Assembly: GCA_009869945.1 (NCBI GenBank)
Contig: WIXG01000036.1
Location: 248,001-312,000 of the forward strand
Direction: 5' to 3'
Length of the DNA: 64,000 nt
DNA from: Mesaphorura yosii
Lineage: Eukaryota; Arthropoda; Collembola; Poduromorpha; Tullbergiidae
In this document: positions 1 to 17,500 of the stretch, piece after piece
How positions within the stretch are numbered: the stretch's first letter is position 1
Layout: every line of letters begins with the position of its first letter
Made by a program: the position numbers and the translations under genes
Notes under the pieces: generated by a model
The model's database searches: none
Seen by the model: only the letters and a program-made list of their open reading frames with translations
Told to the model about the DNA's origin: nothing

Positions 1-1423
1 GAACTAGAAGTTCAGGTAACAAGTCTTTCGGAATTCGAATGATATGCATGCACAAGGATTTTTCAAGAACCCAACAAATCTACATATCATATGTCATTAC
101 AGGAAGTTACGCTTGTCGATCCGTGTCATAAGTTCACTTGGTGTCTGGATGCTTGCATTCGAGAGAAAATACTTGACGCAAAGCGATCTCGAGAACTTCA
201 GGTATCACTTCCATTTGCCATTTTAATTTTTCATCCCATATATATTTGTCGTTGTCTGCAAACTTTTCTACTTTTTAATTTGTGCAGGGATTCCTGGATA
301 GTATTAAGCCAGGCCATGAGAAGGTCTTGGGAGACTTGTCCATGATTCTTTGCGATCCATACGCGATTGATTTCTTGTCTACGTATGCCATTAAATCGTT
401 GCATGTAAGTCACTGTTAGAAACTTTTAATACATTAGTTCAATTCTAGATTTATAACTTAATTTGCTGTACAATTTTGGATGATGTGTAGACTGTGATCT
501 CTAATGAAGCTATGCCAAGGGATAACTCAATTCTACTGCTAATTTTACGAATGCTGTCATTGGGGTTGAGTTCATGGGAAATAATACAGACTCAGATATT
601 TAAGGAACCAAAGCTTGATGCTCACGTCGTAACCAAGTTCTTGCCCTCACTTGTGTCTCTGCTAGTGGATGATCAAGTTAGAAGCATTAACACTAAGCTT
701 CCATCGGACGAAAGAGAGGTCGCAAAAACAGTCATTGATCATTCCGGTATGTAGCGTTGTGCCTTTAATATTTATTTTCATCTTTTCCACCATCTGAATC
801 CAGTTTACTTCAACTTTTACTTAACGTATATTTAGGACCGCCACCTGATGCCTTTCAAGCCTATGTGGGTGATTCTGGAGTTGCTGCAACACTAGCCATG
901 TACTACACTGCTCATCTTGCAAAACAAAACGACAGAAAGGGAGTGATCCGCGTTCTCGGTTGGATGGCAAACTGTTATCGTGGACGCGGTTACGATGACA
1001 CGTTCCTGCACTCACTGGTAATAGCCCAGTCACTTCATCAAACAATTCCCTTTCCCAGTGAAACGCCTAAAAATATTTGACTATGTTTGCCTGCTCTAAC
1101 AGATCTCCTTCCTGATTGGGATGGCAGATGATTTCTCTCATGAGCAATTTTGCACCATCGTCTTTGATGAGTATCTTTGCCCAGGGCTTCCTCAAGAAAA
1201 TGTTACAAAGCATCTACTTCGGCTCATTTACAATGTACATGACAAGTTGGGAATAACGAGGTTGGAAAGTCTGCTGAAGACCCTAGAACCAGCCTCTATG
1301 CAAACGGAATTGTTAAGATGCACGTATGCAGAATTAGAACAGAAGATCAACGCTTCGGACGAACATGCACCGGCTGATAATGGAAATGATTCTCCAACAA
1401 ATGATTCAATGGACATCAGTTAG
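1..1423 (+). CDS. NELFB: Negative elongation factor B (NELF-B/COBRA1), 3' part
   Basis: Subunit of the NELF complex, which with DSIF holds RNA polymerase II in the promoter-proximal pause. The 5' end lies outside the window. Exons read as 1-15, 103-201, 288-404, 491-746, 836-1017 and 1103-1423 (TAG stop), and all junction phases agree. The protein carries the highly conserved core VDPCHKFTWCLDACIRE followed by DLSMILCDPYAI, which I recognise from vertebrate NELF-B; the next segment (LPRD-like, then FKEPKLDAHVVTKFLP and LVDD) keeps the same order. After that come LGWMANCYRGRG and a C-terminal region ending in an acidic, Asn/Ser-rich tail with no counterpart I can place. Introns are 75-90 bases with standard donors and acceptors. 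I first considered NELF-C/D (TH1) and rejected it because the matching motifs belong to NELF-B. Downstream, ANKFY1 lies in the same direction with about 1 kb between. Confidence 0.93.
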
Positions 1424-2444
1424 GGCTACATTATTAACAAAACACAATACAGCGTAAATACATTCAATAAGGAAAGAGCTAATAATTTAATGTAAAACTT
1501 TGTACTGCTACTACTTTGTACGTTATACTATTTATTACAAAGCTATACAATTATTAACCATTAATGAATTGAACCGATTATGTGAATGTCTTGTCACCAC
1601 TTCAGACTTGTCGTTTTATAGGCAAGCATCTAGATTGTATAAATTGCGGTTAATTGAGAGCTAATTGCATTTACCATCATCAGCAAATTCAGATTCTCAA
1701 TAAGTTAGCCGCGGAATGTGTCATTCTTCGGCAGTCTAATTAATAGCCTCTACAGATTCTATAGTTAAAACAGGGAAGAGGAATTGATTCAGATTGAATT
1801 GATCTGCATTTCATACGTTATAATTATTTTTGGTACTACTTATACTTATGACGTATGCATTCAATAAATATGAAAAGTATCGACTTCGTTACAAGCGAAT
1901 TTTAGTGACTTAGCTCGACCGAAACATATCTATTGATGGATAGCTGAATTCCAGAACGTGCCTACAGAAGCCAGTTTGAGCTGCTTAAAGATTATTTATC
2001 CATTTATTATTTGCGTGTTGTTGTGCAACCAAATAAACTCACTTGTGGGAAGTAGGCGACCTTAAATTGGTGTAAACAAAGACATTCCATTCAGGCAAGA
2101 TCTGCACGAGAAGAGAGCAAGTCCCTCATGGGTGGTTTTTTTACAAATCTGCTGTTCTGTCAGACTTCAACTCATACTCAGACATCAAGGCGGATTGTTT
2201 GCGGGCGGTACTCGTAGGGCTTGTTGGAACTGGAAACAATCAAGCAACTAGTTATCGAATTCCAGACACACTGCAGGCATTGTATTGTCCGTGTGTATTA
2301 GTAAAACTAAGTACGAGATGAGGCAAATTGGTCAAGTTTCGCCCGGGCATTGATTTTGTTTGCAATGAGGTAGAGTAATTAATAACTAACTCACAAGAAC
2401 GCCTTAAACTTAGCCAGGGAGTTAGATACATCTAGTCAGACGCA
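1424..2444. other. Intergenic: NELFB 3' flank and ANKFY1 promoter
   Basis: About 1 kb without a supportable gene. The likely contents are the NELFB 3' untranslated region (a possible AATAAA lies at 1863-1868, and the variant CAATAAG nearer the stop around 1464) and the ANKFY1 promoter with its 5' leader. No long ORF, repeat or RNA gene is visible. Confidence 0.6.
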
Positions 2445-5400
2445 ATGGGAGAAAATGACGGTAAGTTTCTGTTGACTTTGAAATGAATTTTCAGTGACTG
2501 ACTGACTCACGTGCTCTATTCAGTGAATGAAGTCATCAGATTACAAGAGCACTTGTCACTCCTGCGATCAGAGTATGTCAAGCTGCAGGTCAGACATTCA
2601 GAATTGGAAAAGAAGGTAATATTTTTTTCATCTTGCTTTGGCTTGGCCCACGGGAAATGAATGCGCTGAAGGGCAGGGCTGATGTATTTCTGTTATCTAT
2701 TTAGTATGTAGTGGCTGTCGCCTCATTGGAGGGAGGGGAAAACAGTTTCGTCTCACGTATCCTGAAGTCTATCTCGAATCTCTTCAATCAGCGACAGTAC
2801 AGGTGAGATTAAAGCGAAGCATGTCCGTGGTTTCAGATCATTGAAGAACTAATTGCTTCTTTCAGTGACCTAACTATTCAACTTAACTCAGAGACTGTCC
2901 CTGCGCACAAGTTTGTATTGCTGGCACGGAGTCAAGCTTGGGGTGTACCGAATTTGAATGAGGTGGATACGTTAGACTGGAGTCATTTCAGGAAGAATGT
3001 TGGGATGCTACTCCTGCAATGGATTTATACTGATCAAATTAATTCATCGGATCTGGAATGCATATTGAGCTTGATGAAGGTGGCTAATGACTTTTGCCTG
3101 ACTGACTTAGTCATGAAGTAAGTTGTAAGAAATAAAAGTTTATGCTGCAGAGAGGCAACCAAGCGCGGCTAGTAGTAATGAAGGAAAATTAAAATTGTAG
3201 ATGTGAAAGCAGTCTGATTTCTTCTGTGGACCGCAGCAATTGTGTCAAGCTGTACATGACGGCCATTGAAATCTCTGCTTGCCGACTTATTGACCATTGC
3301 TCTGCGCTGATGACTACCCACTGGGTATGATGTGTCTTAATCAAGGAAACGAGCTGAACCTGACCTGGATTTTTCCTGATACAACTTCTTCTCACTCTTA
3401 ATTAGAATGACTTCACGAGAGATGACTTCAAGTACATGCCCGCGGATAGCATGCTGCAGGTACTGAGGTCAAAGTCTCGATTTCCGCTTCACGATGCAAT
3501 TCGGATGGAGCGAAAGGACGTGGTTATGAAGCTGGTGGAAAGCAATGTACGCTAGAAAGAGTCCTATTGGTCGCGTTCGATAAATGTTATTCAAGTTTCT
3601 AAATTTAAATCCAATTTTTTTCACTTTTATAGAGCGTTTCTGAAATTAACCAAGTGGATGATAGGGATAATCTCCCATTAGATTTATCCCTACAAACTAA
3701 GCAAGATACAATTGCAGCAATCTTAGTAGACAATGGAGCAAATTTGAATGCAACCGACAAGGACGGCCGACCCTTACTTCACCGTTCTATATTACGCTGT
3801 ACGTTTTCTCAATCCTTTAAGAAAATTCTTGGGTTTCTTAGTCACCTCGATTCCTTTCCGTAGCTGATGCTGGTGCTGTCAAATTTTTGCTGGAGCAGGG
3901 GGCGAAAACTTCCCTGCCCTGGACAAGAACTGGAGAGACTCCCATGCATTTGGTTGCCCGTACGAGCAATAGCCTTGCATGTGCCCAGCAACTGGTGGCA
4001 GCAGGATCTGATATCAATATTCAGAGGCTTGATGGCCGGTGAGAACTGTCATTGTCGTTAGAGTGTCGATCAGGGAAATCTCAACTTATAATGACTGAAT
4101 GAATTACGCGCACTTTACAGGACAGCACTGCATCTCTGTGTGGAGAACAAAAATGAAGAAGTGCTTCAACTACTCCTTAAAACTAAGTTGGTGAGTTTGA
4201 ACTGTACGACAACGGACGGGGATAGTGCTTTATGGTTGGCAGTGCAACGATACGACACAGACGAACAAATGAATAAGTTTGCAGAAATACTTGTGAACGC
4301 AGGCGCTTCTCCCAATGAGGTAAATGCATCCGTTCGAAAAATTCATAGTCATCAGATGAAACTGACAAATTAAGTCTTAGGTTTGCACGACGACTCAAAA
4401 CTCGCTGTTACATCGCTGTGCCGAAGAAAGAAAAGAGGCAGCTGGAATATTTCTTTGTCGATTTGGTGCAAATGCAAATCATGTAAATACAAATGTAAGT
4501 GTGCCTTATTTAATACACCTGTTTCATTTTATGAATTTAAACTCTACTCAATATTCAGTCGTCTTCTTCTTTGTGCGTAGGGGGAGTCGCCATTACATAC
4601 AGCGTGTCGAATTGGTTTGCCTTTGCTAGTTTCAGAGCTCTTGAAACATAAGGGTGATCCTAGTGCAACTGTGGCTTCCTCTGGAGATTCTGCATTGCAC
4701 ATTGCCATTAAATTGGACCACCGTTCATGCATAAGTGCCATTCTTGCCTACGAATCTAGCTCAAGGCTAGCAGAAGTACTTGATAAGAAAAATTCCGATG
4801 GCTTGACTCCACTTGGAGTGTCTCTAAGCATGAAGAATTTAGAGTTGGCGACGATTTTAGTTCAAAGTAAGTTTGCTAAAGTTGAGTGTTTCGAATTTGG
4901 TATACTTTATTTGACTTCTGGGATATATCTTTAGATGGAAGCGATGTCAATGCGGTGGACGGTGAAGGACAAACGTTACTAAACAGATTTATCTTAAAAA
5001 GAATTCCTGAAGCTTCGATATTTCTTTTGGATCATAATGCAGGAACAGATTCCTCGTAAGTCGTATTTTTATGCAATTATTCCAAGTTCTATTGAGAAGC
5101 TCTCACAACCCAAACTCTCTTCTGGTTTGCTTAATCCTTAGAATGCCTAAATCTCATGCTTCTTCCTTGCTGCTGGCAGTCCAGAATAATTTGCCGACAG
5201 TTGTCGAAGCGCTTTGCAAGAAAGGGTTCGATATGTCAGTGACCGATACGAAGGGCGATTGCCTTTTATGGATTGCTTTGGAAAACACGTACTCAGAAGT
5301 TGCGTCGATCTTAGTGCGGTACGTAGTGGTGAACCACCTTCATCTTTAAAAATTATAAGTGTACTCATCTGTTGCCTCTAGATTTGGTATCGATACTGAC

Positions 5401-7248
5401 TTCTGGGCACAAGACTCAACTGGCCAATACCGGACGTTATTACAACGCAGCATCATAGAAAATAAAGAAGAAACTGCTTGCTTCCTTATCCAAGCTGGGT
5501 GCGATGTAAACTCTGTGCAGCAGGACGTTTCAGTCCCGAATCCTCTGTACCTTTGCGCTTCTGATGGCTTAATTACCACTGCAAGGTGCCTTTTAGAGCA
5601 CGGTGCACAGACAAACTTGAAAGTAATACAATCTGTTCTTCCCAAATATATAAGAATTCGAATTATCTTTCTAATTATGTCTTGTTCCTTTGAATAAGGG
5701 TCCAGGAGGAAAAACTCCACTTCACGTTGCTATACAGAAGGGGCATCAAGAAATTGTTACTCTGCTTCTGCAGCATCCAACCACCGACTTGAGCATTCGT
5801 GATAATTTAGGATACTCGCCGTTCGCTACAGCTATGCTTTCCAAGAACAATAAGGCAGCTCAATTCATCCTGAGCAAATATCCCACTGCTGCAGAACAAG
5901 TAAGTAAAGTTAGTTGTTGGACAGCTAACAGCATTTCTGAACTCATATTAATGGGATGGATGATTTGAATTTGTAATGTTTGTAGTACAATGCAAGAGGA
6001 AGAAACTTTCTACATGAAAGTATTTCCGAAGTCAATGTCGAAAATGTCATGTTCCTGCTCTCGATAAACGTCGATGTGAATTCTAGGACGAAAGACTCGA
6101 ACATGCTCAGTTCCCTCCATCTGGCTGTTATTGCGAAATCAGAACTTTTGGTATTTCGTTTGGTTCATGTTTAACCGTGGATTGTGAAATTGCATGCAAT
6201 ATTCTTTTGTTTAGGTTCGAAACTTGCTGCTGGCTGGAGCGAACATTGACGACAGGACGCCTCAAAAACGAACTGCTCTACATATTGCTGCGGAAAAGGG
6301 AGACGCCAATATTGCCTCAGTCCTGCTGGACAATGGTGCCGATATTGCAGCTGTAGACAATGAGATGAACAATGCACTTAGCATTGCTGTGAAGAATGGA
6401 AGCTACCAAGTCTGCAAGGTGCTGCTTCTTGAGTCTCACATTGACGCGGAAAGTATCAACCTGAAGGGGCAGAATTCGCTTCATCTTCTTGCCAGGTAAT
6501 CTTCATTATCATAGGAATCTAGTACTGTACTGTAGCTAATTTCTACTCCCTTGCAGGTTCGGAAAAGAAAACGCAGTGGACATCTTGTCCCTGTTTCTGG
6601 AGTGCATGCCTGACTACCCAATCAATAAGCCGGATGTGGACGGAAATACGCGTAAGCAAGTGTCTGATGCCATAAGCGTCAAAATGCTGCAGCTGCAGGC
6701 TAACGATATTTACTTTTCTCACAGCATTACTCCTCGCTTATATAAATGGAAACGGAGACTTATGCCGTGCTCTGGTAAAGAATAACGCGGCGTTGGGTGC
6801 CATGAACAAGGATGGCATTACCATATTTAATTACCAAGTGCCTACTCGTCAGCTGCTGTACAGGTATACATGCATGGTGTACAGCTGTGCCATGCCACAT
6901 CTTCCTTAAATGCCCAACTTAGCTAACGCCGATAATTTTGGTTTAGGCTTTTGGATTATTTGACGGAAGAGCCACCATGGGCGGAAGGAGACGTTTGTCT
7001 TGAGTGCGGATCAAAGTTTTCGATTACAGTCAGAAAGCACCACTGGTAACTGCTCACAAGGCTTCTCTCTGACTAAATTATGCATGCCTAATTTTGACTC
7101 TGGGATTTACAGTCGGCATTGCGGCCGAATCCTATGCAATTCCTGTTCCGGGAAGGACATTCCAATTGTCAAGTTCAATATCAACAAGCCAGTTCGGGTA
7201 TGTGGACCATGTTTCGATGTTTTAGCTTTAGGTGGTGCGATGGTGTGA
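2445..7248 (+). CDS. ANKFY1: Rabankyrin-5 (ankyrin repeat and FYVE domain protein 1)
   Basis: Rab5 effector on early endosomes and macropinosomes. Twenty-one exons splice in frame into about 1105 residues (human about 1169): 2445-2460, 2524-2615, 2705-2802, 2866-3117, 3201-3324, 3406-3546, 3633-3798, 3864-4038, 4121-4319, 4381-4494, 4581-4866, 4935-5055, 5142-5318, 5382-5622, 5699-5899, 5986-6150, 6215-6495, 6557-6651, 6725-6863, 6947-7045, 7113-7248. The order is a short coiled coil (LLRSEYVKLQ), a BTB domain (from about residue 70, VPAHKFVLLARS), a long run of ankyrin repeats, and a C-terminal FYVE zinc finger with the PI3P-binding motif RKHHCRHCGR. The C terminus KPVRVCGPCFDVLALGG matches the human protein almost residue for residue. 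The start was chosen because it gives the shortest leader to the conserved coiled coil and is followed at once by a good donor. No defect was seen. Confidence 0.97.
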
Positions 7249-7391
7249 AACACCAAAATCAGTCGAGTATTTATAGTCGTAACTAGTGCTTTTAGTTTTC
7301 TAGTGAAGCCACTATGTACAATACTTCATTTGCTCACTTTTGTAAGCTTTCTGTCCAGCCTGTAATGATAGCCACGCCTGAGACGTTCGCG

Positions 7392-7397
7392 AATAAA
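7392..7397 (+). terminator. ANKFY1 polyadenylation signal
   Basis: Canonical AATAAA about 145 bases after the ANKFY1 stop codon. Confidence 0.7.
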
Positions 7398-9453
7398 TGA
7401 AGGGATGTTTGTTATTGTTCCTGTATTACTATTGAGATTCATTTTATTGCGATAAGGACCTACATCTAAATGTGACTGAAGATAAATACGTAAACTTAGC
7501 GATCTAATTTATTCCGGTGCCCACAGAGCATTACATCGTAACTATCAGCTCAACTAAGCACGTTAAGTTGTAGACGTGACGTGAATGATAGCTTCGATGC
7601 AACAGAAAGTTAAGGTTGTTCTGCTCAATTTAGGTAATTAGTAGTAAAAATCACGCAACCCTGCTTAACGAAGTTTCATATTTTAGGACATTGTCACAAT
7701 TTAGTACCTTAGGATTTCCGTCTTTCAGTTGAACAATTTACTCAACCATTTAGACTGAACAAATTTCGAATTTATTGTTGGACTTGAGAACAAAGATGAG
7801 TACATGCTAATCACAACAGACTTTTGCCGAATTAGAAATATTAAACAACAATTTGTAGGTTCCTTAAGTCAACTATAAATAATTGTGCTAGGCTAACAAA
7901 ATCAGCTACATTACTCATGCACTTGACTTAACGAATTGCATAGTCGTGCAGACCAACCAATGAGGTCTGAATTTTTTATTTTTTCGTTGTAAAGGTACAG
8001 TCAAATTCTCGTCTTCCATCTTGCACGAAAATCTACCACTATGAGCTTATACTCTTGGTCATCTCGCATGGAGCCCACCGCTGCGTGGTTCAACCACGCC
8101 AGCAGTGATCAGCTCTGCGAGTTTGACCAACTAATTACGTGATAGTCTAGATGTATGAACTTATGTTGAAAATTGAAAACGAAATGCACATCCCTCCCTC
8201 CGATTTACTTCCTGTTGGTCATGTCTCTGAGTCCAGCCGATGGAGCTAGAAATGCAGACATTTGGTCAGAGAGATATACGACGCGGTAAATACTCACATA
8301 CACTCTATAGGTTTAAGTCTGGAGATATCAGGGAACAATGCTCCGCAAAAATCAGACAAAATTCAAAGGGCGGTCGTTGAGACTCGAAGAATCGGACTAT
8401 GACCACTCAAAATAAAGCAAAGATCCGAGACTCCGGGTGTGGGATCGGGCCAAAGCAGGGAAATTACCTTCTCGTTACTGGGAACGTTACTCACATTTCG
8501 AAGAGGGCGGATATGATGCAAAGTAAAGCTCAATGATACCTCCACTCAGGCGAATTCAACCAACCAAAGTCTTGCTCATACATTACTGAATCGTTCTAGT
8601 TATCGGTTACGGGAAACTAAAACAAGGCATCGGATAAAACTCAAGGAGTCCAGACCTCGTGGTGTGGGTAGTAACTGCAGCACACTAAAACACTCCAAGC
8701 AATTATAAATAGTTACGATAAAAGTAGCAACTCAATTCATTGAATCAGTTCACGGTGAGATGGAAGTAAAGATCCGACCGTACCTTAAAAATGGTACCGC
8801 AGTGCCGGGTGCACTCAGATTTGTGGTTACAAAAAACTTAATCACAAAATTAGACAATGCAAATGTAGCACTCCACTAACTAATCACACATTATTTAAAA
8901 GTCATCATAACTTTGCTTTTAATTTCAATACTGACTCGAAATTCACATTTTATCGTAGCTAAATATAACCGTGCAAGAAATTAAATGACTCTTCTTTTAC
9001 GATTTTATATAAAACGCTCAACTAGATGTATGCTATCTATTAGTAGGTAGTAGATTACTTATGCTTACTTCGGCACTTCAATAAAGTCAAATACAAATGC
9101 AGTAAACAATTAAATACACGCGTAAAACGTGACGAATTCCAGTCGTACAAAACACGAGTGGCAACAAACGGGATAAATAGTAACAGAAACTGGAACCAAG
9201 TGGTCCTTGTGTGAATACACTCAGATTTAACTCGTAAAAACTTTGGAATGGCCACTCAATCGTTTCATACAGGTGAGTTTACTTATTAGGTTTGGGGTTC
9301 ACACTTATTGCAGTAAATCAACATCATGTTTTAAGAGTTGCAGTGCTTTGTTTGTTTAGAACAAGTATTTTCAGATTGCGGTGTAGGAGAAGTAATTTGG
9401 TGTAGACCATTCTCTATTCATTATTTATAACTATTAGTACAAACCACACGTTG
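7398..9453. other. Intergenic between convergent ANKFY1 and SERCA
   Basis: About 2 kb of AT-rich non-coding DNA between two convergent genes, probably holding the SERCA 3' untranslated region at its right end. The one structure that stands out is the hairpin at 8055-8130, listed separately. Short ORFs here show no recognisable protein. Confidence 0.6.
8055..8130. repeat. Imperfect 76-nt inverted repeat (hairpin)
   Basis: The left arm begins TTGGTCA and the right arm ends TGACCAA. Paired blocks of about 7, 6, 4, 4 and 5 base pairs follow towards a small apical loop in CGTGG-TTCAA-CCACG, separated by short bulges and one internal loop. Roughly 26 pairs in 76 nt is unusual for AT-rich intergenic DNA. 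It could be a microRNA-like precursor, a relic of a small inverted-repeat element, or chance. I recognise no known miRNA family in either arm. Confidence 0.45.
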
Positions 9454-14546
<5,093 letters not shown>

Positions 14547-17500
14547 GGCGGCAGGAGTGGGTTAATCCCTTTAGGATCTACAAGCAACATAAATTTACAC
14601 TTCAGTATGCTTTTAGCTTTGGCACTTTGCAGTTCTTATGGCGGGCCTGACTCAATGCGGCGGTACTTGATTACTGCAGTGCCGTATCAGGGCAGGACCC
14701 TGGAAAACTCGAATGTGACTCACGTTGAATAGAATAGGCGAAGACGAAGTGTCGTGACTCACGAAGATATCCCCGTGTAATACGAAATAACTTGCAATAT
14801 AAATTAATTATTCACTCCAGGTTAATAATTAAAGTAATAGTAATTAAACTGGCACCAAAGCAGTTCTTCACTTATGCAGATGACAAATATTCAACAGACG
14901 CAGAACATTTTGGAGTCCACACTCTCCTACAAACGAGTAGTAAAGTCAACTGCACGTGACCCTTCCGATTGATTGTGTCTTGTTACTTGTTAACTTTTTA
15001 AAGCTTCGTCGATAGAATTCTTCCTAAGTACGTATACCACAAAGGACACCTTCCAAAGGGTTTAGCGTAAAGAAATTCCACAAACTATTAACACAGGCCG
15101 AACATGTAATGTTAGAACTTGACACATTCCTTATTAAATGAATTTTTTGTTTCCTGAGTAGTGAGGAGTAAATTATGAATAACTTAAGTTTTATTTCTGC
15201 CAGAACTGAGTTTAATTGCAGTCGTTTGATTGCTTTATTTTGCTAATTGTTAACTATTACACGGCAAATTCAGTTCAGTTTTACGGCAAGAGCACCAGCA
15301 CACACGACTTGGGTCTATGACACGTCTGCTCTGCAAAATTAAAAGGCGCACGTACTGCGAGGTGGTACTGCCAATCCCGTGCATGCATTGAGACCCGCAG
15401 ACGGGCCACATGAGACGGCTACCAGAGCTGTGAAACGTGCAGCCTTCTGATCTTTGCACGTATGCTAACTGGAAAGCGGCATTAATTAGAACTGCGGGCA
15501 CGGGCAGTGACGAAAGAAATCCTTAATAGGCATCAGCCACGAGCATAGCAGACTGCTTGCTCAGCGTAAATGTTATCTCCAGATTCGTCTATGGCTGTGG
15601 TGAGCAAGTGGTCAGAGCAAACTGCATTAAATCTTAATTAGAGTTAAAGTAACAGTTCCCAGCCTTCACAAATGCAAATCACTGCCGTTGAGCCGAGATC
15701 AGCACCAGTCAGCTCGTTACGACGGACGAAGTACGCACGCACGTATTTTACGACCTTTGTTCAAATTAAAAGCTCTGGCTGAAGTATGATTAGTGTGGAG
15801 TCTGTCGGTAATGTGGAACGTGGTGATTGGATAATGCATTACGCAAAACCTGAGTGGAGTTCCCTTTCAGGCGTAAGAATGTGGCTCAGAGACTCGCATC
15901 ACTCTCGAGTTATTTGAGAGCATATTCTTGATGCCAAGTTTCCGATTTTCTGCTAATTAACAATTGCCTTATCATTTTCTCACCAAGCTTGCTATTTTTA
16001 GCTTCTGTCCTCTGCCTAACTCCTTTTTTGATGCGAAAATGACAATTTTCAATGAGTCAGCTTACCAACTTTCTCCTTTATTGATGGCTGATCCTCGAAA
16101 GCGTTTAAATTCGATCCGACGATGAATAAGTTGTCACTCCTTCCCTTTGACACAACGAAAGAAGATTAATTAAATGAACGCCGACACAAGAGATGAGAGC
16201 AGGGAAATGAGCAACGGTTTCGATAATTAAATACATACCAGATGCGTTTAATTTCTGACCGCAAGAAACTTCACAAAACAAACCAAAGTCGGGCATAAAC
16301 GTTGAGTACGAGTTTAATTACGAGTGAGTTCACGATACCACCGCCTAATTGTCTTAACTACAGTAAATTCAACTTCAGACTCCGCAGTTGTTCACTATCG
16401 CATAGTGAGCAGCACACTTGCGTCTCCGAGTTGAATCCACTCACTACCTTAACACGAATGAGGCCTCTTCTATTCCACGGTCACCCTTTTTCAGTTCAGT
16501 TTTTGGCACACTTCAGAGATCTGAGCAAAAATTTCTAAATTTAAATCGGATGCCCCAGAGTCTTCTGCTGTTCGCAAAAATACTTTATACGCACAACACA
16601 ATTATTATGGGAGCCACAATAGCGCAACTATTTTATAAAGGTATCAAGGTTCCAACGAATGAGAGCCGATTCGGCCAAGATGCTCAACTTTGATCATCAC
16701 TCTATTTCGGATAGCCCGTGCAAATAAAAACTCCTCGAGTCTTACCTTCACAAGCAAGGAGTAAGTAGCAAAAGCATAAAGGCTTCTTGAATTTACAAAT
16801 GTCAGAATCGTTCTGAACTTTTATGATGGGGGATTTCAAATCAACAATAATTCACTCACGATACAAAATTTAGTGGACATGGGCATAATAAACTGAGACG
16901 TCAAGAAGTCAATCGAATTTCTTAGGTGATCGGTACGTCATTTCCATTTCCGACTCTGTCGACATGCGGCCACCTCTTCAAAGGCTTTACTTACAGCCAC
17001 GCGAAGTCGAGGAGGCAATGATTACGCACGACTAGATGTGTACAGCACGGCAAATCATAAAACAGCTGCGATTCGCAAGCTTTGAATGATTAGTCGTCAT
17101 TGCTATCAACATGGTGCTCGTATTTTAAGACAAGCAGCCGGTTCCAACGTGAGCCACTCATGCAAATTCATCTCACACGAAGTGATCGCAGGAAAGAAGA
17201 AGGTGCTCGTGGCCGGCTGCCAACTGATGGCCCTGAAGTTAGTCAGCTTCACTGAATTTTGTCTCTGAACACTTTAGATCTCAGCAGCAGAACTATTGGA
17301 TTCAAATCAAATCACGGCTCTTGAAAATATTTGCATCGTTTTCCAAGAACAGAGGAGACATTCATACGCTATATCCTGTCGCTGTCGAGTTGTTTCACGC
17401 CAGACACAAGACCAAACTCCGCTCCGTTATGGTCCACAAATGTGCATACTGTTCGAGCACGAAGAACAAGACATGTGCAACTTTAACGAGCAAAGGAAAA

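Noticed and set aside
1-1423. First gene as NELF-C/D (TH1)
   Set aside because: The conserved strings belong to NELF-B/COBRA1; nothing matches NELF-C/D.
8080-8100. tRNA T-arm-like string GTGGTTCAACCAC
   Set aside because: The G53-C61 pairing of a T-arm fails and no acceptor stem, D-arm or A box fits around it. It is better explained as the tip of the 8055-8130 hairpin.
15250-15501. Cysteine-containing 83-codon open frame on the minus strand
   Set aside because: No motif, no splice context and no similarity I can recall.
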